DNA from: Diospyros lotus
Lineage: Eukaryota; Streptophyta; Magnoliopsida; Ericales; Ebenaceae
NCBI RefSeq assembly: GCF_014633365.1
Contig: NC_068339.1
Location: 34,667,316 to 34,731,315 of the forward strand
Direction: 5' to 3'
DNA length: 64,000 bases
The translations under genes and the position numbers were made by a program. Each line of letters opens with the position of its first letter. The first letter of the stretch is position 1. The notes beneath the pieces were generated by a model that ran no database searches, was not told where the DNA came from, and saw only the letters and a list, made by a program, of their open reading frames with translations. Shown piece by piece: positions 23,366 to 36,508 of this stretch.

Positions 23366-24490
23366 TTCATAGCCTATAATGAATTGTTGTGAAATTAGAT
23401 TTGAGAAAATAGTCTCGAGGTATTTATTGAAATTTTTGGAAAGAAAAAATGAAGGAAAAATGAAATAAATGGAATATTGAAGATATTTAGTGATTAAATA
23501 TTATTTTATGATTGTGGAGATCGAGATGATGACATTGGTGCAACTTTTGAGAGTTGGCATAAAAATCGAGGTCGGGCACACATATCGAGGCGATGCGCGC
23601 TTTTCAAGGTGTCATGATCTTTAGGGCAAAGGTGAGAAATTTTATCCTAAACATGGTTTTGTGAGCTTTTCTATCCTACATGATATGATTGTTTATTATG
23701 CATGATATTTATGAAAGATATGATTGCATATACATGCATACTATTTACGAAAGATATAATTGATTTTGTCATATTACATGGAAAGTCGTGATATTTGCAT
23801 GGCACGATATTATTGTCATATTGATATTTGTGCATGGGAATGGGATGTCGCCCCCAGAGTGTAGCCGTAATTCTCCAAGGGCGTTGAGAGAATAGCATTA
23901 GGCTTATCCTGCAGAGGTTTGGGATTTGTCTAGAATTCCTAGCCGGGCTTGCTGGCCAAGGAAGTTACACTAAGGGCAAATGTTCTTCATATTATTGCAT
24001 CATGCATTCGTATATATGTTTTGGACCCTCACTAGAAGTTTCATCTTCTAATGGATTATGCCCCTGGAACATTCCATGTTCCAGTTTAGACTTGCAGCTC
24101 AGGCAAAGAACAGGTTGAGATATGACGGCACGTGATGGCGTGGCCGATGGATTCAACGAGCTGACTCGGATATGTTTTAGCTGACGCTTTATTGATGATT
24201 AACCTTGTTAGAACATTATGGAATCTCCATGTATTTATGTATTTCAATATTGAGGATATGATGTTAACTATGGTACAGATTTTTATGTTATAAATAAAGT
24301 GAATTGATTATGTACCATATCAGGTTTCGATTATCGCTTCCGCATTTTTAATGATTTGCTGGGGGTTTTGTTCAGGACTCGGTACTTAAGGTTTAAGTTA
24401 TGTACCGAGAAAAAAAGAAAAAATAAATTATGTATATTTTAGGCCCCAGTATAGTGACACGCTTGGTAAAAGAAAAAGCAGGGTGTTACA
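23366..24490 (+). repeat. Truncated 3' LTR of plus-strand gypsy element
   Basis: Matches 6677-7811 with scattered substitutions and a small indel. Ends GGGTGTTACA and is followed by the target duplication ATATG (24491-24495). The U3 start, including the TATA box, is missing. Confidence 0.9.
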
Positions 24491-27400
24491 ATATGACCAT
24501 ATGCTTGATTGATATATCTTTGATATGTTTCTCTTTAGGGTCATCCTAAAGATAATGCATGAGTGTTTTGAGGAACTCATGATATATAGTGATACAAGTG
24601 GCAGCATTACTCAAGTGATGGTATTTGAGTTGTAATCATGTTGCCTTATCCTTCGTGCCAAGGTTATGCTAATAACCTTACTATGTTTTGTTTATGGTTA
24701 ATATTGATCTTGTTTATATGATTGTTATGTCAATAGATTGCTCTAGGATCTCAAATGATATCTTAAGTATCCTAATGCATTAGTGTCTTAGATAAATTTA
24801 ATATATCCTCATGACACTTAAAGTAAACTTAAGATCAGGAAATATCTTAAGTAATCAAAATTTGTGAAAGGATTCTCTTTGGAGCAATGTGTTTTTATTT
24901 GATTTCTATCATCCTTGCTCTTGGGTAAATATATATGTACTTAGGTAAGTGATTCTAAGTTTTATTTCACAAAGCGTAAGTTATGTATGTGATATTTAAC
25001 ATCATATGTTAAGGCTCTCAATGTTCTAATATTTAATTGAAGATCACTTGGAATTTTATTAACTAAAGATAGGACTGTTGAGTTCAAGCAACATTTGGTT
25101 AAGGTGCTAAAAATCCATCTTCTTAGGCTTGTAGTCTAGTGATGGTTAGTCACTCGAGTAAAAATGAAAATGCATTTAAGTAGTGTTATCTTTATGTATT
25201 CCAAGCAATACTTCATTGTATTGCTCATGTTTAGGTTCAATGCATTTGAGTAATAGAATTCTAAAGTTTATATCTTTCTAGAATTATTCAATGTATGCAT
25301 TAGTAGTATATGTGTATGATGGCTTAAATCTTATATAATAAAAGTCATATATGCTTTGTTAAGCTTATGTGTGCTCTTACTTAAATGAGTCATCGTAATG
25401 TTGAAGTTAGAGCATATCTGTGATATATGTTGTGCTTTGTTGTTGAGTAACATATTTTATACTCAACATATTTGATATATGTGTTTTATTCCAGTCAAGT
25501 AAATGTGAGTTATTTGACTTATGAATAGTTCATGTGAATATGCTTCATAAAGTAATTGTGAATATGTATGATGCATTTTTATTAAATGTTGTGTTATGTT
25601 GTTAATAGAGTGTGCTCGGCATATTATATGTTTTGTCTCAATTAAGTAGCAAGTAAGCTATTTAACTTATGTGTGTACATTAAATATATGAATGAATAGT
25701 TATTTGTGTCATGGTATTTCTTTGGAATATGTTATATCATGTGCCAAATAGAATGATTCTTATTTGAATCTAGAAAAGATAAGCTTTGTGTTGAGTAACA
25801 TATATTGTTCCCAACTTGTTATCAAAGCCATATACCTCAAGAATATCTCATTTATCTTCAAAGGCTTTCTATATGACCAAGTGAGTGTATTTGGAAAGTT
25901 AGATTTATCCAACTTTCACAAACAACACTTGTGTTTTGTATTCGAGCTTAATGTTTATGTTAAGTTGTTCTCTATGAGAGAATTGTGTTTTATATGTTAA
26001 GCTTAATGCTTATATTTTTTAGATGTTCTTGAGAAAGTTAAGTTTTATATTTAAGTTCAATATTTATAATATCTTAGAAGTAGTTTTGATGTTATTCAAA
26101 ACAATATATGTTGATTAAATGATAAATCAAGTATGATTGAATATCACTCAAGTGAATGCTCTTAACAATCGAGTATTTATTACAAGGTTTCAGTTATATC
26201 AAAAGTAATCAAGTGGTCAAAGTAATAGTCGAGTGTTATACCTTGTTAATCGACTAGGAGATAAGCATAATTAAGTATAAACTTTTATTAGTCAAGTATC
26301 TCCCTTCCTTAGTCAAGCATGATTGTTTGATCAAAGATTATACGGTTTCATTCCTTTTTAATCAAGTATTTTTGGAGAGTAATAGATTGTAAGTTGATGG
26401 TCAATCGACTATTATTGTGCAATAGTCGAGTATTTTATGTATCTCTCGATTAGCAGCAAGTAGTGCATATATAATCAAGTATCTGTTGAGTCTACTCTAG
26501 TGCTGTCAAAGTTTGAGTAGAAAAATGCTTACTCGAGTAGAGGCCAAAGCTAGTCGAGTAAAAGCCAAGATTACTCGAGTAAATGTGTGTTGAAGCTAAT
26601 TTTTATAACCATTAGACTAGCCATTGAACTAGCTGTTGCAAATGTTTTTAATGCACAAATTGGATCGTTTAGGCTCTAAATTTTCCATAATTCATTTAGC
26701 ATGATATTTGAATATTCTAATGATTATTTTATGGAAAAAAAAAACGTCATCCTTGTAGATTTTCACCTATATGATACCAAGTATAAAAAGAGATGAAGAT
26801 GAAAAAGAAGGTTGTCGTTCTGGAATTCTTTCTATTGGTTTGAGCCAAAGAAATTCTTCAAGTTTTCATCTTCAATTAGAAAAAGAGAGAGTTTATCTTC
26901 TCTATATTCTTTTTATCTCTCTTTTGTTTGTGAGAAGTAATTTCTTGTGTTTGATCTCAATCTTTGTAAAAGCTTCTCAAGTGTTTCAATTTGTAAATAT
27001 TCTTCTATCTTGTTGTGGTTAATGCTTGAGCCCACAAAAAGCACCGTGTAAGAGGTTACAACTGAGCCTTGTAAGAGCAGTGTTTAGTTACTACTGAGCA
27101 TGTTAAAAGCAAAGATTACAGCTGCACCTATGAAAAAATGAGGTTATAGCTGAGTTTGTAAAAACTATAATGGATTGTTAAAATCCTTGGTGAGGAGCCA
27201 AGCTAGTGGACTAAGCTGGTTGAGCCGAGCTACTATAAATTTGAGTGAACTGCATTGTTTCATTTCTTTTGTTTCAACACTTCCATTTTTAGCTTTCGAC
27301 AAATTCCAATTTTTGTTGCAAATTTGTTTTTAGTTTTAATTTTTCATCAAAAGCTTTTTAAATCTTAAAAAAGATAAGTTTTCTTATATTGAGTTTATAT

Positions 27401-27546
27401 TACACTTATCTCATATAATTTTTTGTAAAAGGCATATTCAAAGCTCTAGTTTGAAAAACCTAAACTGATTTATTCAAAAGATCTTTAATATCAAGAAAAG
27501 TTTTTCAAACCCCAATTCCCCTCTTGGGTGTTTATTAGTTCTCACA
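24491..27546 (+). repeat. SIRE/copia-type LTR, right piece (probably solo)
   Basis: Continues from 5284 across the gypsy insertion. A TATA box TATAAAAAG lies at 26782-26790. The region about 27190-27250 (GTGGACTAAGCTGGTTGAGC, then ACTATAAATTTGAG) resembles the R/U5 part of SIRE-type copia LTRs. The end is set at GTTCTCACA (27546), where MULE coding sequence begins, with no PBS, so the element has been reduced to a solo LTR or truncated. Before the TATA box, CTCGAG or TCGAGTA words recur (26170-26590). No real gene is seen. Family assignment is from pattern memory. Confidence 0.5.
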
Positions 27547-27555
27547 CACCTCAAA

Positions 27556-29365
27556 AAACCTACCTCCTGGGTTGCATTCACTGTCTTCCAGAACAATGAC
27601 TTGAATTCTTGCCCTTTGTGTAGTTTTTTCCAATTGGCATAAATATGTCTTGCATAATTTCAGTGCTCTGCATGAGGTATTAGATCTTTTATTGCTTTGG
27701 CAAGACCCTTCTATTCATTACTAACAATTGTTAGGCTAAGTTCATCAACAATATTAATGTCTTCCAACAAATGCTCCAAAACCATCTCCAACTAGTCTCA
27801 TTTTCACCCTCAACCATAGCCCAACAGATAGGAAACATTTGATTATTCTCATTTCTTCCAATTGCACTCAGTAATGCACCTCCTATTAGGGTCTTCAAAA
27901 AGCACCCATCAAGACAAATACAAGGCTTGCAAGCTTCCATATATCCCTTCCTCAAACCTAAAAAATCCTATATATAATCTTTTGAACATAGGTTGCCCAC
28001 TAGGTCCAGTAGAGTTTATCTCAATTTTAAACTTGCCTTTAAGATCAACCCTTCTTAATTTAGCATTGTATTCATGCAACTCTGCATAATGAGCTACAAC
28101 ATGCCCACTTAGACACAATAAGTGCATATTTGTCCTTCACATATAGAGCCATGTCTTCTACTCCATAGCAAGGATTTCTTCTAAACGTTTGAAGGAATTA
28201 TTTAGTTAACCATGTTGAATTGGCTTGCCTATTGGTCAAACTCTTAAAATAACAATGTTCCCTATTGTACCTTCTCATAATAAGTGTTCTCTCTTCTTGC
28301 TTCTTGGAAGCATATATAGTCCATGGACAACTACTAGAACACTTTGCTTCCATACATGTTTGACATACCCTCTTCCATCTAATATTGAAATTGTTACAAA
28401 TTCCATGTCTTTGGACACATTCCTTAAATTGTTGAGTATTCTCAAAAAGCATACCAGTTTCGAATTTAAGAGTAGTGTGGTCACATTGTGGCTTGTAAAC
28501 TAAACACCTTTTCTTCTTTTTCTTTGTGCTCAACTAATCATTTTCATCATTATTGTATGGAGTGTTAAAACCATCGTCATCAAACTCCATATATTTACTG
28601 ACATGTCTATCATCATTCTCCAATTTAGAATCTAAACCATTATCTGCACAACTATTATTTACCCTTACAAGAACATTTAAGGCTAGCCCTTGACCATTGT
28701 CAATAATGGTATATTTAGAAGTATATTTGTTTTGCCTTGCAATTACATACTTCTCATCATCTATCTCACACTCATCAATGAAGCTCTCATCCCTTTCAGA
28801 CTCATCCACACCGACTATATCAAGATTGAAATCCCCATCCTCTTTATTGTCTTTATCACTTGTGTCTTGAATATTAGGTGCTTATTACCTCAATTGGTGC
28901 TTCATAATTAAGACCTACCTCAAAATCCACATCTACCTCATCAACATGAACATCGTATGCTCCATGGTCCACACCTATCTCCCCCACCCCATCATGTACC
29001 ATATTGACCTCACCTACATGTGCCACATATAGTCCATGGTCCACATCCTTTCCACTTGACTCAAATTCTTTACATTCAATGTAAATCTTTAGAAAACCAA
29101 ACTCTATTCCCTCTTCCCACATCCTAAATACTTCATCATCAGTAAAGACTAAAGTTTGATAATCCCAGTCTCCCCTAGGTTTGTAATACCCTAACTTAAA
29201 TAATTCACCATAAGCTTCTTCCTTACACTTAGTCACAATATCCTTATAAGACATTTCAATACAATTCTTCCACTCATCCAATACATAGGTACCACCAACA
29301 TATGTACGCAGTGGACCTTCTTTGAATTTACCACCAACCCATACTTTAGCAGGGTAATTGGTAAC
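27556..29365 (-). pseudogene. MULE (MuDR-type) transposase pseudogene
   Basis: Minus-strand pieces in order: an N-terminal block of the kind seen in plant MULE proteins (about 29350-28874, with VGGKF...GPLRTYVGGTYV), an acidic linker (28809-28534), a MuDR-type DNA-binding region (28533-28198, with CPWTIYASKKQEE and a Cys cluster), then the transposase core (28127-27731, with the LDGCFLKTLIGGALLSAIGR and WAMVEGENETSW blocks). A further piece (27700-27556) reads IYANWKKLHKGQEFKSLFWK after an in-frame stop. Several frame breaks separate the pieces and no start codon is visible. The 3' part is cut at 27546 by the SIRE-like LTR. MULE transposases cut and paste Mutator-like DNA elements; this copy is dead. 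Confidence 0.8.
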
Positions 29366-29924
29366 AAATAAAAAAAAAACTCTAATTAAATTTATTGCAA
29401 TTTTAATAACACCCTTAATGAAACCATAATTAAATGATCCCCAATTTCAGGACCCTAATTATAGAATCCTTAATTTTCAAACCCTAATTTTTGTTTCCCT
29501 AACTTTAAACCCCTAATGCATATCAATGAAAACATAGAAGAGCAATACAGAAGCATCACTAAATTTCCTTCGAAATAAATATTTACTATTTCAATAGAGA
29601 TTAGATAATGCTTTGAATCAAAGTATATTGTCCATTGCTTCGACTGAGAAATTCAAGAAAAAAATCATTATATCCTCTATTCAGAGTAATGACTATAAAG
29701 GAATTAAAGAACTTCATGTTGTAGCAAATTAGAAGGATGGCTTACCCTTTTTCTTATTGGGAAATGGAACAATCGTTCCTTTACATCTCCATTTCATCAT
29801 TGAGCTACTATTTTGCCAATGGCATTGTTTCTTCCATTGCGTCTCTGCAAATCACAACCTCAAAACCCTAATCTCCTTCCTTTGATTTCTTCATCCATGT
29901 TGTCCTTTTCGTCCCCTTCATTTT
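29366..29924. other. Sequence upstream of the MULE transposase
   Basis: AT-rich with several CCCTAA words and no clear frame. Removing the solo LTR joins it to 32150-32655. It may be the MULE 5' terminal region, but I could not identify a terminal inverted repeat. Confidence 0.35.
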
Positions 29925-32149
29925 TGTAATACTCGATATTATATGGTGATGGAAAAAACATAATTTTCAGTGATTTTGAAGGACCTCAAGTGGTCCAGGA
30001 AGCTTGAAAGTCGGTTTTGAGTAATTAATTAATAAAAATTATCGAATCGACTGCAGGGAATATGGACTTGGATGTCTAAGGAAAAGGGCATGAGATTGGT
30101 GAGCCTCTCGAGGTGAAGCTAATGATGCTGGAGGCAATCCGATCAGGAATAATTTTTGGAATAAATTCTGTATAAGCCCAAATAGGTGCCAGTATGGAAT
30201 GGTCGTATGAGACCTTCGGGAAGCTAAGGGGACACTAAGGGTGGTCCGGTTTTGTGAGTAAAGTAACTTTGAAGTGTTTTTAGGTGGAATAAATATCTCA
30301 TGCAGAAGCAGGGACGAAATCGAATTTATCGAGTAATTCTCGATAATTTATTTTGGAGAAATCAAGGATTTAAATGGCTTGATGTAATTAATTTAAGTTT
30401 TGGAGGGTCCAAGTGTAATTATTAAATCTCAAGTGTAATTAATACTTCCTCTAGTGGGATTAATGATTTTTGGGGGATTAAATTTGATATATATATATAT
30501 ATGTATGTGGATGTTCGATCGATAGCTGTGGCGGAGACACGCGAGCTGGATGTGCATGGGAAGTGCTGGTGGCTTGCGGTGGCAGCGGCGAGGAGGCCAA
30601 GAACGTCGATGGACGGCTACTATAGCATAGGGGAGCAACGCGCAGCGACTGCGCACAGGGGAGACCAGCCATGGTTGCTCACGGTAGAGTTAGTCGATGG
30701 CAATGGTGGCAACCATTGGAAGGGATGCTGGCGGGAAACGGTGGCGGCTAAAGGAGGCTAGGCGGCGGGTGCTGGTGCACGCACAGAAGCAGGGTCAAGT
30801 GTGAAGAAGAAGAAAAATAAAAAAATAAAATAAAATAAAATTAAAATAAAAGAAATCTGGAAAATAGGAAAAAATGGAGAAAATGGGAAAAATGCTAGAA
30901 AATTTCCATAAAAATGGGAGAAAATTCTAAAAATTATTTGGGGCTCGAGGAGAGTGTCAGAGGCTCAAAAATGGGGTTCTAAACATAAGGTGGCATCCCA
31001 TGAGGCAATGCCAGTATGAGCGTTTTTCGAATTTCTCCTCCAGATGGCTAAGGTAAATTAATTTAATTCTTTTCTAGTTATTTTCATTATGGGAGATAAT
31101 GAAATATGAAGTGATGGTTGGATAAAGCCCTTGGTTGGGTTTGAAAATTTGTTGATGGGTGATTTTTGTGGTGTGTGGCAAAAATATGAGCCATGGTTTA
31201 AGGTCAGATGTATGGTTGGGATTTGTATGGCATCTAGGTTCGATCAGGGAGGCGGTGATCCTAAGGAGCTCAAAGTTTAGGCTGGCGTTCTCGCTCTTAG
31301 TAGAAGAGGTTTCAAGACAGGTAAGGGATGACCCCAAGGGTGGTGGTCTTGCTTGCATTTGTAAATGTTTTCTTATGAGTTGCATGTAGTGGTTAACACT
31401 TGCATGATATGAGTTCTAGTGTAGCTATGGCTATATGGAGGACTAGTGTTGTGGAAAGGGTTGGTTGATGCCTTAACCTATGAAGGTTATGAGGGCATGG
31501 AAGACTACCCATTTTGCATTGCATGTTCGCATTACATGCTCTCTCATGCTTCATTTACTTATGCATTTCACCCTTACTGAGTCTTTATGACTCATGAGGT
31601 TTTACCTTGTGTTGTAGATGATGCATGTCCAAATGGAAGTAGGGACGATGCCGGGAGAATGATATGGCGACTAGCGTTATCGCCCAAGTTTGTATGTGGC
31701 ATATTCATGTATGTATTCATGTGATTGAATGTATATGTTGTAGAGCACTAGTGTATAAGAGATTGTGAGATTTCTTGATATACAAGGCTTTAGTTGGTGG
31801 AGCTGAGTTTCGGATCAGGTAAGAATCGAAAAGGTATGTTCCTATAAATCCCCAGTACTTAGTGGATGTTTGATACATTAGTTTTGTGCCTGAGTTACTT
31901 TTGGCTTGCTGTGTGGCGAGCTGGAGAAATGTGAAGCTCACTCGGGTTTCGGGGCCCATTCCGCTGTGTTTCCTTGTCTATGTTGGGACCGATTCCTCGA
32001 GTGGAGTGAAGAAAAGGACGAACCCTAGTGCCCACCTAGAGCATTTCTTATTGAAATATAGTCCATCTTTTCATGAGTTGGTTGTTATGTATGAGTAATC
32101 TGGTCGATTATTCACCGGTGACACCCGTAAGTGGGAGTGGGTCGTTACA
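29925..32149 (+). repeat. Solo gypsy LTR (2225 bp)
   Basis: Starts TGTAATACTCGATATT and ends GGGTCGTTACA. Its start resembles the LTR at 5285: both share patterns such as AATCGACTG(C/T)(A/C)GGGAAT and GATC(A/G)GGAATA. No PBS follows. Flanks are ATTTT (29920-29924) and GTTTT (32150-32154), an imperfect 4/5 target duplication. An (AT)n run lies at about 30486-30502. Confidence 0.7.
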
Positions 32150-32655
32150 GTTTTCGTCCTTCGATTATTTCCTCTTCATCTTCGTCCTTTGATTCCTCTT
32201 CACGTCTTCCTCTTCTTATATTCCCCTCCATGTCTCTCTCTTCGCATTGCCTCTTTCTCTAGTTCAATTAGGGCTCTGATTCATTTACTTCAATTAGGGC
32301 TCCAATTCATAAACCCTAAACCCCATCATTCGCCCCTTTATCCTCTTTCATAGTGGAGCCACAATCACAAACCACCATCTTTCACCTCATCATGCCTAAC
32401 AAAGAACTAAACAACAATTAGATTTCGGCATTTCCACTAAGATTCTAATAACCCCTCTATTTTTCTAATAAATATATGAGGTGAGCATTTTGAAAATTAA
32501 ATCTATATCTACTAAGATTCCCATCGTTATATTCTTTTGATTTTCAAATACGCAGGCCACTAGGCTAAGAAGAGTTTGATGGTCAACTTCAATCATCGAA
32601 ATCCACCATAGGTGGTAGTTAGCAATGTTTTTTCAAAAAATAAAATTTTTAATCT
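32150..32655. other. Old flank between solo LTR and duplicated segment
   Basis: Pyrimidine-rich then AT-rich, with repeated CAATTAGGGCTC words and no coding frame recognised. Confidence 0.4.
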
Positions 32656-35600
32656 GGGGGAATCCATTGATTCCGTCTAATTACTAAACTGAAACTTGTT
32701 TTTTTTTTTTACTTTTTTAAGTAAGGGACTATTTGGCTATATTAATTGAGTTTTGCTTTGGTTTTGAATTTTAAATTGCGGATTATTCCTTTAAAATAAA
32801 ATGGGTTTTAAAATTTTTATATTATAAGTTGGGCCTTAATTTTATGAAATATGAATTGCCCTCAAGTGTGTAAAATTATGAACGATCCCCAAGTTTTTGA
32901 ACTTATTAGTTGGAGCTTAAGCTTATAAAAAAAACCCATAAAATTGGTTCTTAACCTGCCACTTGATTGTACTGATTTTATAGACAAATTTTTACTTAAT
33001 TCAAATATAATATGCTACAAAAATATAATAGATATTTAAAATAATATTCTTATTTAGGAGTTATAAAGGTTAATCCATATAAAAGAATTTGGGAGAACTT
33101 ATTCTTTAGTGCAAACGTGATTTTGTAAAATGGTTGGATATTTGGGCCTAAGATGAAGATCCTATTATTTTATATTCAGTTAATATATATTGATTCAATT
33201 TGATCTAGAACTATCAATTCTACTATATGGATAACTCTTAATTTTCAGGACTTCAAGTTAATCGATATATCTAGACTAATATGTATCATCATAATGACAT
33301 GATGTCATCTTGATGACCCCGAAAGATTTGAATAATGTACAAGAGAGTTGGTCTAGGAAAGGCTTAATTAGTTAGATAAACTATTCCACTTGTTAGGAAA
33401 GTAAAAATAATTATATTCCAACGTGTTATCTATACCTACTATTAGCCTATCTATTATTGATTGGTCTTTCATTGACATCACATCTCTAGTTTAAAAACAA
33501 TTGCTTCTGGTGCATGAACTATTTTAAACCTACTAGCTAGACAGGGAAACATTGTTCTGATGCCTATATATGCATAATATCAAATTATCAACATGTGATT
33601 TCAAATGTTACATGAAACTCCATGATTTGTTATTACCTAATTATTATATGTTACATGGATATCTACCATATTCTATCACTATATATAATATGTTATGTGA
33701 GATATCATGTTCTGTTATTTGCATGTGGAATTAGTTTGTAAGGATCCTAGATGCTCACAAAGATTTAAGAGCCTTGGTGCACCAAGTACATCTATCTACT
33801 TAGTCCAATGACTAGCACAGGTGGATCCAAGTGAGGGTTGCCACGTGCTTTAGCCCGTGTTAGTCTCAGCCTCTATACTTGGATCAGCCTCTGCCCTTAC
33901 ATATACATTAGCCCAACTGAAGCCTGGATCAGCCTCTGCCTACCCCACGCAATCCATTGCCCACCTGCTCCTTAAATCCGCCCCCTAATGACTAGCATGT
34001 CTAGACTTTTGTTATATAGTGGTTGGTTTTAATGGCCTAGATGACCCTAATATTAAAGAATTGACATCACTTTTATTTACACATTCTTCTAATTATATCA
34101 TACTTTGTTTTACTGGCATATTTGTTTTTTGATACAACATCGCCTTTATACTATTTTATCAGCATTCTTATTTACAACTATAAGGATAATCGATCGATTC
34201 AATATTTTACTAGTGTGCCCATTTTATTTAGTTACTAATTTAGAATCAACTTGTTAAAAACTATTACTACATGTTTTAGGAGAATGAACACTTTCACTTG
34301 ATGGACTCATAAACAATTGAAATGATGGTGTGGCTCCACCAAGGTCCATTTTCATACATGTGTGTGCGTGCATATTTTTAATCACATACTTCACATCTAT
34401 GTCAAAATTGTTTCCCAAGTATGTGTAATGCATAATATTTGAATCATAGTGGTCATGGCATACCTTTGTTTCTTGTGAGTTCCTCAGGCTCATACTACTG
34501 ATAATAACATTTCTTAGGTTTTCGTTTGGTGATATTATGCCTCTAGTTTAGTTATCCAACCTTCTTAGTTTGGGGTATATACTTTTCTTAGATCACTTTG
34601 TGTGAATACACTGACGTGTACGTTTTGAATTTAAGCTTTGCATTTCGTTTCCTTAGTAACAATAGCTTCCATTTTATGTATTTATTTCAAAACCTAAAAA
34701 TAAGCAATGTAGTTTATCTTACATTATACAACAATTGAGCATAGCCACTTTGTACACATTTTCCAATTTGAAGTTGAGAAATAGTTTTATATTTAACAAT
34801 TAAACACATTTGGAAACTTTTTTTTTTAAAAAAGAAAAATTTCACATACCACCCTTGAGATTTGCTTAAATTGCACCAACTTCTTTTATATTTTTAGAAA
34901 TGGCCCGTGTTTCCTTTGACTTTCATTACCATGTATCAATTTTCTTTACCTTTTGAAAACTCCTATTAATTTTTGTAAATATCCAAAATTCCTCTATATT
35001 TATATCTCCCATATCTATTTTTCTTCTCTTCATCTTACTACTGTTTCTCCCACTTACTCACTCATAAAGGCCTAACAATGGACCAACAATAGGGAACATC
35101 TTACTATTGTTTCTCCCACTTACTCACTCATAAAGGCCTAACAATGGACCAATAATAGGGAATCAATGATGTTGATTGTATGGAAAAAAAAGAAAGAAAA
35201 AAAGAAAGTAACAACGATAGTGATGGATCTTTGAATATGCTAATAGTATTTCTTTCTTTTTCAATTCAACTTTCTCTTCCTCTTTCTTTCTATCCATCTC
35301 CCTATTTCTCTTATTTGAAGATGAACTCTAGGTTTGTCTTCGAAGATGAACCCAAAAGAGAAACGGATGTAAGTTCCATTTAGGTTTCTAATTAGACAAG
35401 AAAGGGAAGGAAAGAAAAAGAATAAGAGACAAAAAAGAAAAGATAAGATGGGACGGGATGGGAAAGAAAGAGACAATAATGTTCAATTTGAGAATAGAGG
35501 GATGAAAAATGATAGAGATGGGAAGAGGAGAGGGAAGAGAAAGATAGAAGAGATAATTTAAATATATAGATGAAATGGTTAATTTTTAGAATCTGTTATA

Positions 35601-36220
35601 ATTAAGGCAAGTTTGTGTCATTTTTTAAAATATAGAAATGATCAATTAGTTATATAAATCTCAAAAGTGGTCTATAAAATTTTTCAAAAATTTAAAAATA
35701 TCTTCTACAATGTAACTTGTGGTTGCATCAAGTTAACCAATTTTTTCTTCAAATATTCACACCAATATAAAAATGCAACTGTGAAACCAGATTGCTAGGT
35801 AAATGTGGTATCAATGGAATCACATTTTTCCATGTATATAGGTGAGATAACCTCTATTTTTCTTTTTATATTTACTGAAAAACTCATGACTTTAACTTTA
35901 TTATTAAAAAAAAATATGTTTAATCCACATCCATAACAAATTATAATTAGACTGTAATATTTCATTAACAGTGCAGTTGGAACATACACAGCCCACTGAT
36001 AGGCCCAGGCCCAGGCCCATCTCATCAACAACCCAACTTTCGTAAAACCCACCACAGCCCAGATTGTGCAAAATATAATAGTTGAATTAGAAGAATTGGG
36101 GACAAATTATATTATTAATTTTTTAACTCTATATATGCCCTATAAGCAAATTAATAATTTTTGTCATTACAACTACTAAACTCAATTTCTATTAAATTTG
36201 AGTCTCTTTTGATTTTTCAT
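32656..36220. repeat. Direct duplication, copy A (about 3.57 kb)
   Basis: Begins GGGGGAATCCATTGATT and matches 36509-40274 in the same orientation over nearly its whole length with many substitutions and small indels. It is AT-rich, with no gene recognised. Copy A has an internal 66-bp tandem duplication (35031-35162) and about 110-130 bp near 35750-35880 that B lacks. It lacks about 330 bp present in B at 38532-38863. Both copies share GGCCCAGGCCCAGGCCCA near their right end. Confidence 0.85.
35031..35162. repeat. 66-bp tandem duplication inside copy A
   Basis: Two adjacent copies, 35031-35096 and 35097-35162, beginning CATCTTACTA. They differ at two or three bases. Copy B has no second unit, so it arose after the large duplication. 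Confidence 0.9.
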
Positions 36221-36508
36221 AAAAAGAGACTAAAATTTAATCAAAAAATTAATTTTTAAAAATTAATTTAAATTTCTATTAAATAATATTTTTAATCAAA
36301 AAATTAATTTTTAGATTCACAAAACTTGATCCATTAAATCAAACTCGTACTTGGATATGTAAACCACCACAGTCGAGGGAATCTAACTACCACCAATTCG
36401 AGGTGACCTGTAGCAACTTTTATACTGAAAATTGATTCTTAAATCTACAAAAAAAAAAATCCTGACTATTTGATTGTTTTCAGTTTTGGATATGCTAATC
36501 ATCATGAA
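36221..36508. other. Spacer between duplicated segments
   Basis: AT-rich, with TAATCAAAAAATTAATTTTT present twice (about 36239 and 36294). No gene or LTR feature, so the two copies are not an LTR pair. Confidence 0.6.

Larger units (their letters stand above)
5285..24490 (+). mobile_element. Ty3/gypsy element with nested Athila insertion, TSD ATATG
   Basis: The 5' LTR (5285-7811) and a truncated 3' LTR (23366-24490) face the same way. They are bounded by perfect 5-bp target duplications ATATG (5280-5284 and 24491-24495). Without the nested Athila element the copy is about 8.5 kb. The PBS is of initiator tRNA-Met type. The shared LTR part shows scattered substitutions and a small indel, by eye a few percent, so insertion is much older than the Athila copy. 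The 3' LTR lacks its first 1.39 kb; in its place is a cellular gene fragment. No gag or pol frame survives. Tekay/Del affinity is inferred from LTR ends and PBS. Confidence 0.85.
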
